DNA from: an uncultured Tateyamaria sp.
Lineage (GTDB): Bacteria > Pseudomonadota > Alphaproteobacteria > Rhodobacterales > Rhodobacteraceae
DNA: 64,000 nt
NCBI RefSeq assembly: GCF_947503045.1
Contig: NZ_CANNCF010000002.1
Location: forward strand, 461,001-525,000
Direction: 5' to 3'
In this document: one piece after another, positions 8,876 through 17,449 of the stretch
How positions within the stretch are numbered: position 1 is the stretch's first letter
Layout: each line of letters begins with the position of its first letter
Translations under genes and position numbers: made by a program
Notes under the pieces: generated by a model
Databases searched by the model: none
What the model saw: the letters and a program-made list of their open reading frames with translations, nothing else
Told to the model about the DNA's origin: nothing

Positions 8876-9253
8876 CTAAATCAGCCCCTGCGCAAGGATC
8901 ATCACGACGCCCGCAGCGACGACATAGCCTGCGTCAATCATCGTGGCCTTGCCTGATTTCTGACTGAACAGGTCCATCCCGGCCACGATCAGGGCCACGG
9001 CCATGATCGCGCCTATGGCGGTCATGATCGCCTGATTGGTTTCAGTGATCCCAACCACCAGCGCCAACAGGGCCGTACCTGCAAACTGGATGATCATCGC
9101 AAGGATCGGCGGCGAGTCCGGCGTGGTGATGTCATGGCTCCCCGCCGCCCAGGCCTTGCCAAACAGCTTTGGCGAAAACCAAAGCATGCCCAAACCAAAC
9201 GCCGCGATCGTTCCGACGACAACAGCCGCCCAATTCATGAGTGCAATATCCAT
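8876..9253 (-). CDS. DUF1761 domain-containing membrane protein
   Basis: A 125-residue protein with four hydrophobic segments and the DUF1761 N-terminus (MNWAAVVVGTIAAFGLGMLWFSPKLFGKAW, with the conserved GxLWFSP type motif). Function unknown. It lies 13 bases downstream of an SRPBCC gene on the same strand, so it is probably the third gene of the ArsR-SRPBCC unit. Such membrane proteins often accompany AHSA1-like genes in proteobacteria. Converges on trpS. Confidence 0.8.
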   Translation of the reverse strand: MDIALMNWAAVVVGTIAAFGLGMLWFSPKLFGKAWAAGSHDITTPDSPPILAMIIQFAGTALLALVVGITETNQAIMTAIGAIMAVALIVAGMDLFSQKSGKATMIDAGYVVAAGVVMILAQGLI

Positions 9254-9265
9254 CGTTTTTCCTGT

Positions 9266-9700
9266 CTATGCGGCCAGAGCTGTTTCAAGGGCGCCGAGGA
9301 TACCCGTCCAGCCGCCCTGATGATTGTCCCGTGTTTCCTCGTCGCGAAATCGCACATGGGTGAGAGTGACGCGCGTGCCGTCTTCGGTCGGCGCAAAGGC
9401 CAAAGTGACCGTACTGTCCTCCACCGAATACGGACTCTCCCAGGTGAAAACGATTCGATCATGCGGGCTGATCTCACGGTAGGTCCCGGAGTGCGGAATC
9501 TCATCCTCCCCGGCAACCATGACGATTTCAAACCGCCCGCCTTCTTTCGGCTCATTGGAGGCCTTGGACACCGACATGCCAGACGCAGGCATCATGAACT
9601 GGCGCAGCATGTCCGGGTTTAACCACGCGTTGAACACATCCGTTTGGGCGGCTTTGATCGTGCGCTCCACTGTCAGATTGAGATCATTCATCTTCTTCAT
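9266..9700 (-). CDS. SRPBCC (AHSA1-like) domain protein
   Basis: A 144-residue START/Bet v1-like protein of the AHSA1 group. The fold signature is visible as VERTIKAAQTDVFNAWLNPDMLRQFM at the N-terminus, GGRFEIVMV in the middle and the terminal helix GGWTGILGALETAL. These proteins bind hydrophobic ligands; the specific role is unknown. The start overlaps the end of the upstream ArsR gene by 17 bases, a very common ArsR-AHSA1 arrangement in which the regulator controls its partner. Confidence 0.85.
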   Translation of the reverse strand: MKKMNDLNLTVERTIKAAQTDVFNAWLNPDMLRQFMMPASGMSVSKASNEPKEGGRFEIVMVAGEDEIPHSGTYREISPHDRIVFTWESPYSVEDSTVTLAFAPTEDGTRVTLTHVRFRDEETRDNHQGGWTGILGALETALAA

Positions 9701-10031
9701 TTCCCTTTGTTATCAATGCATCAAGCGCGTCCAACCTGAGATCCCAGATCGAGCGCAGGTCAGCGAACCACTTGTCAATTTCCGAAAGCGGGCCCATCTG
9801 GACCTCGATCAAATGCTCGCGCCAATCGGTCCGGCGCTTCACCAGTCCCGCCCGTTCCAGCACCTTGATGTGCTTGGATACGGAGTTGAGGCTCATATCG
9901 AACTGACCGTGAATATCCGTCACGCGCATCGGACCGTTTTGCGCCAAAAGCGTCAGAATAGCCCGCCGCGTCGGATCGCTGGCGGCCTTGAGCAAGTCGC
10001 TCAAAACATCTGATGTGATTCGTTCAACCAT
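9684..10031 (-). CDS. ArsR-family winged-helix transcriptional regulator
   Basis: A 115-residue helix-turn-helix regulator. The recognition region MSLNSVSKHIKVLERAGLVKRR follows the ArsR pattern, preceded by the dimerisation helix LLKAASDPTRRAILTLLAQ. No cysteine pair of metal sensors is seen, so it belongs to the group that pairs with SRPBCC proteins. ATG at 10031 (MVERITSDVL) is preferred over a TTG at 10046. First gene of the unit ArsR, SRPBCC, DUF1761. Confidence 0.88.
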   Translation of the reverse strand: MVERITSDVLSDLLKAASDPTRRAILTLLAQNGPMRVTDIHGQFDMSLNSVSKHIKVLERAGLVKRRTDWREHLIEVQMGPLSEIDKWFADLRSIWDLRLDALDALITKGNEEDE

Positions 10032-10366
10032 ATGGGTGAATAACAACGCACCCCGCTGTCAGTCAACCGTTTGGGTGATTGATGGCAGTCGACAAAACAG
10101 TCAGCCGTTGCCAGCGCAATGGCTCGGACAGGCACAACCGACCATCCGTCGGACGAAACAGCCATTGGAACAACGCACCACTCAACCCGGACTCAAGCCG
10201 AAGACGCCGGGTCACCCATTTCCCGGTAGGCGATTTGGCCCGGGCCAAATCTGCCGAGAGGGGCCAGCCCGTCCCGTCGCACCGCACGTGCGCCAACAAC
10301 AGATCGGCATGCCTTTGGCATGACGGGATGGCGACGACCCAGCTACCGCTAGCGCAGCAACCAAAC
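10032..10366. other. Intergenic region of 335 bases with two perfect palindromes
   Basis: No gene is supported here. The region holds the promoter of the ArsR unit on its left. A 20-base perfect palindrome GATTTGGCCCGGGCCAAATC lies at 10232-10251, and a hairpin CATGCC-TTT-GGCATG at 10308-10322 lies 44 bases beyond the stop of the lytic transglycosylase gene, where it could help termination. Confidence 0.6.
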
Positions 10367-11512
10367 CTACCCGCCCAAACGCCGCAACAGCGCAACCGAC
10401 GGCTCTCCCGTCGCCTCTTGCCCGATACTCGTCTGATAGGCCGAAATCGCCGCCTGGCTCTTTGGTCCCAGAACCCCATCCGCGCCACCGGTGTCGAATC
10501 CGGCTGCCGTCAGGCGCTGTTGCAGCGCCACCCGGTCGTCCTTGGTCAGCCCATAGCGATCCGGCGGGAAACTGCCGCGCAAGGGGCCTCCCCCGGCAAT
10601 CCGGTCCGCCAGATGACCCACCCCGATCGCATAGGAATCCGAGTTGTTATACCGCTTGATCGCATTGAAATTCGACGTCACGCTAAAGGACGGCCCGCCC
10701 GGTTGCGGCGTGATCGACCGACCCGGCCCGGGCCCTTCCCGACCCCAGCGCAGACCTTTGGTCCAGCCATTGCGCGACAGGTAAGCGGCGGTTGAGGCGA
10801 GCGAATCTGTGGGATCCTCCGACCAGATATCGCGCCGCCCGTCCCCGGTGAAATCGACCGCAAAGGCTTGATAAGATGTGGGGATAAACTGCGTATGCCC
10901 CATCGCACCGGCCCATGACCCTTTCAGATCAGCCGGGGCGACATCCCCTGATTGCAGGATCTTGAGGGCGGCCACCAACTGCTTTTCAAAGAACGCCCCG
11001 CGCCGCCCGTCAAAGGCCAGCGTCGACGTGGCTGAGACGACAGGCACATTGCCGCGCCGCTCGCCGAAAAAGCTCTCAAGCCCCCAGATCGCCGTCACGA
11101 TCTCGGGGGCCACGCCATAGCGCGCCTCGACCGCGTCCAGCGTGCTGCGGTGGCGGGCAAAGGCGGCGCGGCCCTTGCTGACCCGCTCGTCGCTGGCGGC
11201 GATGGACAGGTAATCCTCAAGCGTGCGGGAAAATTCGACCTGATTGCGGTCGCGCTTGACCACGCCGGGCAAATAGCCTGTGCCGCGAAAACCCGCAGCC
11301 AATGTCGCCTCCGACAGCCCCTGCGCACCCGCGCGGGCACGAAATGCCCGCACCCACGCGTCATAGGCCGCATTCGGCGCGGGCCGCAAATCGGCAGGCA
11401 ATCCGGCGGCACCTGCGGACCGGGACGGCGCCACCACGCCGCTGCCCGTGCTGCACCCGGCAAGACCAAAAGCGCCGATGCTCAACAGGGCAGTTCTGCG
11501 TGTCACATTCAT
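10367..11512 (-). CDS. Lytic murein transglycosylase (MltB-like) lipoprotein with peptidoglycan-binding domain
   Basis: A 381-residue cell-wall enzyme that cleaves glycan strands to 1,6-anhydro-muropeptides. The N-terminus is a lipoprotein signal, with lipobox LAGC ending at C20, preceded by a twin arginine (VTRRTALLS). The SLT_2/MltB domain has the catalytic glutamate at E146 in AIWGLESFFGERRGN and the MGHTQFIPTSYQAFAVDF stretch. The C-terminal 55 residues form a PG_binding_1 domain (LQQRLTAAGFDTGGADGVLG). ATG at 11512 is chosen because a GAGG ribosome-binding site lies 11 bases upstream; a GTG at 11524 has none. Stands alone. Confidence 0.92.
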   Translation of the reverse strand: MNVTRRTALLSIGAFGLAGCSTGSGVVAPSRSAGAAGLPADLRPAPNAAYDAWVRAFRARAGAQGLSEATLAAGFRGTGYLPGVVKRDRNQVEFSRTLEDYLSIAASDERVSKGRAAFARHRSTLDAVEARYGVAPEIVTAIWGLESFFGERRGNVPVVSATSTLAFDGRRGAFFEKQLVAALKILQSGDVAPADLKGSWAGAMGHTQFIPTSYQAFAVDFTGDGRRDIWSEDPTDSLASTAAYLSRNGWTKGLRWGREGPGPGRSITPQPGGPSFSVTSNFNAIKRYNNSDSYAIGVGHLADRIAGGGPLRGSFPPDRYGLTKDDRVALQQRLTAAGFDTGGADGVLGPKSQAAISAYQTSIGQEATGEPSVALLRRLGG

Positions 11513-11778
11513 GGGTCTGCTCACCTCTATGCTTTTGCGCAGCCTAGCGCGTCGCGCCTTTCACGCAAGCGCGGTCTTGCTGCCCCGGTCTTTGACGCAA
11601 AGACCGGCCGGAAACCGACTTGGTTTCCGCTCCATACGCGGTTTTCTGCGTCAGAAAACAGCCCCCACCACCCCAGCGTCACATCTGCATCCCTGCACCA
11701 ATCCTGCGCGCGCATACCGGTTGCGACAAAACGCAGAACCGCACAGGTTCAACCCAGCCCAACACGATGAGACATCCC

Positions 11779-12264
11779 ATGCCCGCAAAAGCGCCCCCCG
11801 AAACCCAAGTCGGTCACATCCACCTGAAGGTCACCGACCTTGAACGGGCGATCCACTTCTATGGCGACGTCCTCGGTTTCACGCTCACCCAGCGTTACGG
11901 CGATCAGGCGGCCTTTCTCGGGGCGGGCGACTATCACCACCATATCGGGCTCAACACGTGGCATTCCCTTGGCGCGGGGCCTGCGCCGGAACGGGCGGCC
12001 GGGCTTTATCACAGCGCCTTTCTGTTCCCGGACCGCGCCTCGCTTGGGGCGGCGGTGCAGCGGGTGCTTGATCACGGCACGCCGCTGGATGGTGCCGCCG
12101 ATCACGGCGTGTCCGAGGCCGTCTATCTGCGCGACCCCGATGGCAATGGCGTCGAGCTCTATCGTGACCGCCCGCGCGCCGACTGGCCACGGGACGAAAA
12201 CGGAGCGCTCAGGATGGTCAACACCCGCCTCGACGTGGACGCGCTGCTGGCCGAGGCGCGTTAA
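11779..12264 (+). CDS. VOC-family (glyoxalase/extradiol dioxygenase-like) protein
   Basis: A 161-residue vicinal oxygen chelate protein. Two beta-alpha-beta-beta-beta modules are visible. Likely metal ligands are the histidine of GHIHLKV near the N-terminus, one of the histidines in DYHHHIGLNTW, and the glutamate of GNGVELYRD, resembling catechol 2,3-dioxygenase-type or glyoxalase enzymes. Substrate unknown. An in-frame ATG at 11767 would add four residues; neither start has a strong ribosome-binding site. No obvious operon partner. Confidence 0.82.
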   Translation: MPAKAPPETQVGHIHLKVTDLERAIHFYGDVLGFTLTQRYGDQAAFLGAGDYHHHIGLNTWHSLGAGPAPERAAGLYHSAFLFPDRASLGAAVQRVLDHGTPLDGAADHGVSEAVYLRDPDGNGVELYRDRPRADWPRDENGALRMVNTRLDVDALLAEAR

Positions 12265-12603
12265 GGCTTCGCTAAGGTTTACCACCGCACGCCCCGTTAA
12301 CCCCGCCCCGGTGCACAAATCGGTGCACAGTGTGTGCACGCCCTGTGTACGCCTGGTGCACAGCGCATTCCCCTGTTTTCTATGCCGTTAACCCTGATTC
12401 GCGTCGCCCGGGCCCAACGGCCCACCGTACGTTGCGTCCTCCCCTGATTTCCGCCACGTTGCCGCCATCAAAACGGGGGTCATGTCTGGACGCGCACCTG
12501 ATCGGTGAAATCGACCGTATGGCCACAGAATTGGGCCTTTAACCCCTTGACGTCGCCGCCCTTCGCCACGACATGGAACTGAGTATGTAAAAAGGCGTAA
12601 CAT
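12265..12603. promoter_or_regulatory. Intergenic region with five helically phased GTGCAC hexamers
   Basis: The 339-base gap contains GTGCAC at 12311, 12323, 12334 and 12356 and a one-mismatch copy GTGTAC at 12345, so five sites at spacings of 12, 11, 11 and 11 bases, all on one face of the helix. GTTAACCC sequences flank the array on both sides. No convincing gene is present; a 70-codon frame ending at 12542 lacks support. The array is upstream of the nitroreductase gene by about 240 bases. Confidence 0.55.
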
Positions 12604-13182
12604 ATGCCCGCACCCAACCCCACTGCGCTCGACTTTCTGCAAACGCGGCGCTCTCGCCCGGCCAAAACGCTGGCCGAGCCCGTGCCCGATCGCGGCACGC
12701 TCGAAACCCTGCTGACAACCGCTGCGCGGACCCCTGATCATGGCAAGCTGGAACCCTGGCGCTTCATCGTGTTGGGCAAGGGTGCGATGCCCCGTCTGGC
12801 CGCCGCGGCACAGGCACGCGGAGAGGCCATGGGGCTCGATCCCGAACAGATCACCAAGGGGCGCAGCCAGTTCGATCAGGGTCACCTCGCTGTGGCCGTG
12901 ATCGAGGTGCAAAAACCATCCGAAAAAATCCCCGCGCTGGAACAGACCTACTCCGCCGGAGCGGTCTGTCTCGCCTTGCTCAACGCCGCACTTGCGGCGG
13001 GGTGGGGGGCCAATTGGCTCAGCGGCTGGCCCAGCCATGATCGGGAATTTATGCAATCAGCACTTGGACTTGCAGAACACGAACGGATCGCAGGGCTGAT
13101 CCACATCGGCACCGAAACCAGCGCCCCGCCCGAGCGCCCGCGCCCGGACCTAGCCACCCTCACCACATGGGTCGACGCATGA
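12604..13182 (+). CDS. Nitroreductase family protein (YdjA-like)
   Basis: A 192-residue FMN-dependent nitroreductase-fold protein of the short YdjA group. It shows the FMN-binding start FLQTRRSRPAKTL, the loop AARTPDHGKLEPWRFIVL, and the C-terminal SALGLAEHERIAGLIHIGTE. Acts presumably on nitro compounds or quinone-like electron acceptors with NAD(P)H; natural substrate unknown. An AAGG ribosome-binding site precedes the ATG. The stop overlaps the next gene's ATG (ATGA), so it is co-translated with the EI24-type membrane protein. Confidence 0.88.
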   Translation: MPAPNPTALDFLQTRRSRPAKTLAEPVPDRGTLETLLTTAARTPDHGKLEPWRFIVLGKGAMPRLAAAAQARGEAMGLDPEQITKGRSQFDQGHLAVAVIEVQKPSEKIPALEQTYSAGAVCLALLNAALAAGWGANWLSGWPSHDREFMQSALGLAEHERIAGLIHIGTETSAPPERPRPDLATLTTWVDA

Positions 13183-13868
13183 TCCTGACATCCTTCTTTG
13201 CCGCCCTCGGGCAGATCGGAGACGCCCGGTTTCGCCGCGTCCTCCTGCTCGGTATTGCCCTCACAATCGCGCTGCTGATCGGGGCGACATCAGGCTTTGT
13301 CTGGCTGATCGGCACTCTGACATCCGACAGCGTGAGCGTGCCATGGGTCGGCGAAATCACCTGGCTTGATGACGTGATCAGCTGGGGGTCGTTCTTTCTG
13401 TTTTTCGCGCTGTCGATCTTTCTGATGATGCCCGTGGCCTCGGCCATCACCTCGATGTTTCTGGACGAAGTCGCCGCCGCCGTCGAAGACCGCCACTACC
13501 CCCACCTGCCGCCTGCGTCCAAGGTGCCCTTTGGCGATGCGCTGGTCGACACGGTAAATTTTCTCGGCGTGCTGATCGCGGCGAATATCCTCGCGCTGAT
13601 CCTCTATGTGATGTTTCCGCCCACGGCGATTTTCATCTTCTGGGGGCTGAACGGGTTCCTGCTGGGGCGTGAATATTTCACGCTCGCGGCCATGCGCCGC
13701 GTGGGGCGCAAGCGGGCCAAGGAACTGCGCAGCGCCCATTCCGGCACTATTTGGCTGGCGGGTACGCTGATGGCGATCCCGCTGTCCATTCCGCTGGTGA
13801 ACCTGCTGATCCCGATCATCGGAGCGGCCACATTCACCCATCTTTATCACAAGATTACAACGGCTTGA
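13179..13868 (+). CDS. EI24/CysZ-like integral membrane protein
   Basis: A 229-residue membrane protein of the EI24 domain family, which includes the sulfate transporter CysZ. Four hydrophobic regions are seen. The stretch GLNGFLLGREYFTLAAMRRVGRKRA is characteristic of the family. The ATG at 13179 overlaps the nitroreductase stop; an in-frame ATG at 13167 is less likely. Whether it carries sulfate is unknown; it lacks linked cysteine-biosynthesis genes. Its 3-prime end overlaps the convergent DUF1467 gene by 14 bases. Confidence 0.82.
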   Translation: MILTSFFAALGQIGDARFRRVLLLGIALTIALLIGATSGFVWLIGTLTSDSVSVPWVGEITWLDDVISWGSFFLFFALSIFLMMPVASAITSMFLDEVAAAVEDRHYPHLPPASKVPFGDALVDTVNFLGVLIAANILALILYVMFPPTAIFIFWGLNGFLLGREYFTLAAMRRVGRKRAKELRSAHSGTIWLAGTLMAIPLSIPLVNLLIPIIGAATFTHLYHKITTA

Positions 13869-14130
13869 GCGCCCGATCGAACCAGCTCAGATCACCCAGT
13901 GTGATCCATCCCGACAGGATGATCCCGGCGATGATGCACCACAGAACCGCGGCCACACCGGTCACGATCAGGGCCTTGCGCTTGGTGTGATGATGCTCGG
14001 GCGCGCCGGCATGGGTGCCCGGTTCGATCTTGCCCAGATCGCCCTGGGTCTGCACCTTGATCGGCAGTGCGATCAGGAAACACATCCACCAGATCACGGC
14101 GTACAGAACGAGGGCCGAGGTGATCCCCAT
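13855..14130 (-). CDS. DUF1467 family membrane protein
   Basis: A 91-residue protein with two membrane segments (about 5-24 and 54-74) separated by a polar histidine-rich loop (PEHHHTKRKA). The start MGITSALVLYAVIWWMCFLIALPIKVQTQGD is typical of DUF1467, a small family almost confined to Alphaproteobacteria. Function unknown. The start overlaps the epimerase stop (TGATG), so the two are translationally coupled, a frequent alphaproteobacterial pairing. Confidence 0.88.
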   Translation of the reverse strand: MGITSALVLYAVIWWMCFLIALPIKVQTQGDLGKIEPGTHAGAPEHHHTKRKALIVTGVAAVLWCIIAGIILSGWITLGDLSWFDRALKPL

Positions 14131-14534
14131 CAGACCTGCTCCAACTCGGTCAGGGTGCCGTTCATGTCCTTGGGATGCAGGAACAGGACGGGCTTGCCAT
14201 GGGCACCGATCTTGGGCTCGCCATCGCCCAGAACCCGCAGGCCGCTGGCCTTGAGATGATCGCGAGCGGCGATAATATCCTCGACCTCATAGCAGACATG
14301 GTGGATGCCGCCCGACGGATTCTTTTCCAGAAACCCGTTGATCGGGCTGTTATCGCCCAAGGGATACAGCAGCTCGATCTTGGTGTTGGGCAACTCGATG
14401 AAAATAACCGTGACGCCATGGTCCGGCTCGTCCTGCGGCGCGCCGACATTGGCGCCAAGGGCCGTGCGGTACTGATCGGCAGCGGCCTCAAGATCGGGCA
14501 CGGCAATGGCTACGTGATTCAGGCGACCAATCAT
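14130..14534 (-). CDS. mce: Methylmalonyl-CoA epimerase
   Basis: A 134-residue VOC-fold enzyme interconverting (S)- and (R)-methylmalonyl-CoA in the propionyl-CoA to succinyl-CoA route. Expected metal ligands are seen: H7 in RLNHVAIAV, the histidine of GGIHHVCYEV, and the glutamate in GTLTELEQV; the IELLYPLGDNSPINGFL stretch is highly characteristic. An AGGAG ribosome-binding site lies six bases before the ATG. Length is normal. It is coupled to the DUF1467 gene. Confidence 0.93.
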   Translation of the reverse strand: MIGRLNHVAIAVPDLEAAADQYRTALGANVGAPQDEPDHGVTVIFIELPNTKIELLYPLGDNSPINGFLEKNPSGGIHHVCYEVEDIIAARDHLKASGLRVLGDGEPKIGAHGKPVLFLHPKDMNGTLTELEQV

Positions 14535-14666
14535 GCAAAGCTCCTGTGAACGGGATAAATTTGCGCCCTTATCGCCAAGCCGGGAACACCATGCAAGTGT
14601 GGCGTTAACGCCCTGTTAGGTATCGACACGTAACGATGAGTCGCAATAGCTGCCTGGAGAATGAAA

Positions 14667-15386
14667 ATGGATACGAACGACCCGTTTGCGCCTAACTATC
14701 CGGCCCCCACCGCCATGCGACCCCTGCTGGGGCTGACGGTGCTGGTGATTGAAGACAGCCGATTTGCCTGCGAGGCCTTGCGCCTCCTGTGTTTGCGCAG
14801 TGGCGCCCGGATCAGGCGCGCCGACACGCTGCGCGCTGCCCGCCGGCATTTGCAGGTCTACCGCCCTTCGGTGGCGATCATCGATGTGGGATTGCCGGAT
14901 GGCAACGGGTCGGACCTGATTCGCGAACTTGCCCCGTCCAACCAGCGCCCCGACGTGATCCTTGGCCTGTCCGGTGATGCCGACAGCGAGGCCATCGTGA
15001 TGGACGCCGGCGCCGACGGGTATCTGGGCAAACCCATTGTTTCGCTGGCAGAATTTCAGGACAAGATCCTGTCGCATCTGCCCAAGGACCGACACCCCAC
15101 CGGCCCGCGCCCCGTTCCCAAAGAGGTGGTGGAACCCGATCCCATCGCCTATCGCGATGACATGGCGCATGTGGCCGATGTCATGGAAGGCGCCAATGAT
15201 ACCCGGACTCTCGACTATATCGCGCAGTTTCTTGGCGGCGTTGCCCGCAGCGCCGATGACAGCGAGTTGATGCAGGCGACGGCCCTGCTGGCCGCCAAAC
15301 GGGCACGCGGCGATTCTGCGGCATCCGAGGCGGCAACAGTGGCCGGGCTTGTACAACGCAGACTGTCCGACAAGATCGCAATCTGA
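14667..15386 (+). CDS. Response regulator receiver-domain protein
   Basis: A 239-residue protein with an N-terminal CheY-like receiver: acidic pair E29-D30 in VLVIEDSR, phospho-acceptor D73 in AIIDVGLPDGNGSD, and the conserved lysine in GYLGKPI. The C-terminal 100 residues are helical and do not match a known output domain, so the output is unknown. GGAG seven bases before the ATG at 14667 makes that the start rather than the ATG at 14661. No histidine kinase gene is adjacent. Converges on the GNAT gene with a nine-base gap. Confidence 0.85.
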   Translation: MDTNDPFAPNYPAPTAMRPLLGLTVLVIEDSRFACEALRLLCLRSGARIRRADTLRAARRHLQVYRPSVAIIDVGLPDGNGSDLIRELAPSNQRPDVILGLSGDADSEAIVMDAGADGYLGKPIVSLAEFQDKILSHLPKDRHPTGPRPVPKEVVEPDPIAYRDDMAHVADVMEGANDTRTLDYIAQFLGGVARSADDSELMQATALLAAKRARGDSAASEAATVAGLVQRRLSDKIAI

Positions 15387-15395
15387 ATTCCGGGA

Positions 15396-16121
15396 TCACC
15401 CCGAAAGCGAAGGGTCCTCGGCGGCCCGCACCAATTGCGTGAGGTCTGACAGGCGCTCTTTCTGTCGGCCCTTATCATCGAAATTGGCCGGGTCCAGCCA
15501 GACACGAAACGCCTCTTTCAACGCTGGCCATTCCGCGTCGATGGCGGCAAACCAGGCGGTGTCCCGATTGCGCCCCTTGACCACGGTCGCCTGACGAAAC
15601 ACCCCTTCATAGCTGAGGCCCAGACGCTGCGCGGCCCGGCGCGATCCCACGTTCAGCGCATCGCATTTCCACTCAAACCGGCGGTATCCCGCGTCAAAAC
15701 TCCACGCCATCATCATATAAAGCGCCTCAGTCGCCGCGCGGGTCTGCTGCAGGGCCGGGCTGAAATTGATGTGCCCAACTTCGATACTGCCTGCCTGTGG
15801 GGCGATGCGCAGGAAACTGGCGACACCTTCATAGGCGCCGCTGATCCTGTTCATGACGGCAAAGAACTCGACGCTGCTGTCCTCTTCGGTTTCGCGAATC
15901 CAGCGGTGATACTGGGACGACGACGAAAACGGGCCATAAGGCAGATAGTCCCACACATGATCCTGACCCACATATGAGCGATAAAGCAACGCGGCGTGCT
16001 TTTCAGCCACCAGCGGTTCCAGACAGCAATAGGCGCCGTCAAGGACTAGGGTGTCGTCCGGCGCAGGCGGCGGAGTCCAGTCCGGAACCAGATTGTTGTG
16101 GGGGCGATAAAGCTCAAACAT
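15396..16121 (-). CDS. GNAT family N-acetyltransferase (RimJ/RimL-like)
   Basis: A 241-residue acetyl-CoA-dependent acetyltransferase of the Acetyltransf_3 group. Typical elements are EVGHINFSPALQQTRAATEALYMMM for the acetyl-CoA pyrophosphate loop region, and RRFEWKCDALNVGSRRAAQRLGLSYEGVFR, the classic RimJ/RimL segment. Substrate is unknown; related proteins modify ribosomal protein N-termini or small amines. It stands alone. Confidence 0.87.
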   Translation of the reverse strand: MFELYRPHNNLVPDWTPPPAPDDTLVLDGAYCCLEPLVAEKHAALLYRSYVGQDHVWDYLPYGPFSSSSQYHRWIRETEEDSSVEFFAVMNRISGAYEGVASFLRIAPQAGSIEVGHINFSPALQQTRAATEALYMMMAWSFDAGYRRFEWKCDALNVGSRRAAQRLGLSYEGVFRQATVVKGRNRDTAWFAAIDAEWPALKEAFRVWLDPANFDDKGRQKERLSDLTQLVRAAEDPSLSG

Positions 16122-16266
16122 ACCGGGACGTTACAGCACTTGCCTGCCGAGCTGAAACATCATTGTCACCTTGCGCATCCGAATTCTGAGAATCGATGCC
16201 GTATCGGGCTACCGCAGGTTGTTCGAGACGTGATTTCAGCCATCCCATCACGCCAAACCAGATGCC

Positions 16267-17439
16267 TTACAGCAACAGCCCGGCATCGCGCCCCATATCG
16301 AGTCCAGGGAACACCGCCCCCTCAAGCGCCGCGTGATCAAGACCCGTCAGCCCACGCATGATCCAGGCGGCATGGGCACGCACATCTCCCGTCGGCATGA
16401 GGTCACGATCCTGATAAAGGTCTCCTTCGCCCAGGCCCGGCCACTGGCCATAGACGCGTCCGCCACGCACCGCGCCCCCGGCCAGCACCATCAAACCACC
16501 GGTTCCGTGATCGGTGCCTTGGGTCCCGTTCTGGCGCACGGTGCGCCCGAACTCGGTCATCGCAACCACAGCCGTCTTGTCCCAGACACCACCCGCCATC
16601 CGTTTTTCCAGCGTCAGCAACGTGTCAGCGAGCCGCCCCAGCGCGTTGCCCAGCGCCCGTTTCTGACCGCCATGGGTGTCCCATCCGTTCAGTGAAAACG
16701 CTGCGATGCGCGATTCTGCCGAAAGTTGGAGCGCAGCGAATTCCGCCACTTGCACATGATCGGCTGCGCGCTTCTTGTCCGGTCCCGGCCCGCTTGCCGC
16801 CAAAAGGCGCGCCTCGGACAACGCGGCGTGCAGGGCCGGATCGGGTTCCGTGACCAGATCGAGCAGCCGTTCGGCCCGCGGGCTGAGTGTAAGTTCGGCA
16901 TCCGGCGACCAATTCGCTACATCCGCCGCACCGGTCAGCAAGCGCATGTTGTCGCGCCCGATCGCATAGGCCGTCTGCGCAGTCACCCCCGGCACCGCCT
17001 GCAGCATCCGATTGAGCCAACCATCCCGCGCACCCGACAGGGTGGCCGTCCCCGCCTCCAGCAGGTCCTGACCGTCGAAATGGCTACGCTTGTCGCGATA
17101 AGGGGTCGAGACGGCATGCATAAAGGCCAACTGCCCAGCGCGCCACATGGGCATCAGCGCCCCGAGCCCCGGATGCAGCGCGAAATAGCCATCAAGATCA
17201 TGTGCGCCTTGCTCAGGTCCCCCCGAGAGGGTCGCGCGTAACGCGGCAAAGGCCGGGTCGCCATAAGGCTGCACCACGTCCAGACCATCCATTCCGCCGC
17301 GAAGGATGATTACCACAAGGCGCGTGTCCCAAGGCGCGGCGGCGAAGCTGACCGGGGTCAGCAGCGGACTGGCCGCCAGCGAACAGCCCACAAGGCCTGA
17401 GCGGAACAAGAAGTCGCGGCGGGACAGGGCGGCGGGCAT
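16267..17439 (-). CDS. DUF1501 domain protein, Tat-exported
   Basis: A 390-residue exported protein. A twin-arginine signal (SRRDFLFRSG, then hydrophobic core to about residue 33) is followed by the DUF1501 domain with VVIILRGGMDGLDVVQPYGD and later MTEFGRTVRQNGTQGTDHGTGG, reminiscent of the alkaline phosphatase/sulfatase superfamily metal sites. Biochemical role unknown. It is 10 bases downstream of a DUF1800 gene, the usual obligate pairing of these two families. Confidence 0.9.
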   Translation of the reverse strand: MPAALSRRDFLFRSGLVGCSLAASPLLTPVSFAAAPWDTRLVVIILRGGMDGLDVVQPYGDPAFAALRATLSGGPEQGAHDLDGYFALHPGLGALMPMWRAGQLAFMHAVSTPYRDKRSHFDGQDLLEAGTATLSGARDGWLNRMLQAVPGVTAQTAYAIGRDNMRLLTGAADVANWSPDAELTLSPRAERLLDLVTEPDPALHAALSEARLLAASGPGPDKKRAADHVQVAEFAALQLSAESRIAAFSLNGWDTHGGQKRALGNALGRLADTLLTLEKRMAGGVWDKTAVVAMTEFGRTVRQNGTQGTDHGTGGLMVLAGGAVRGGRVYGQWPGLGEGDLYQDRDLMPTGDVRAHAAWIMRGLTGLDHAALEGAVFPGLDMGRDAGLLL

Positions 17440-17449
17440 GATCAGGCTC

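Noticed and set aside
12330..12542. Small plus-strand frame across the phased GTGCAC array
   Set aside because: The array period of 11 bases breaks any codon periodicity and the peptide shows no family signal or ribosome-binding site.
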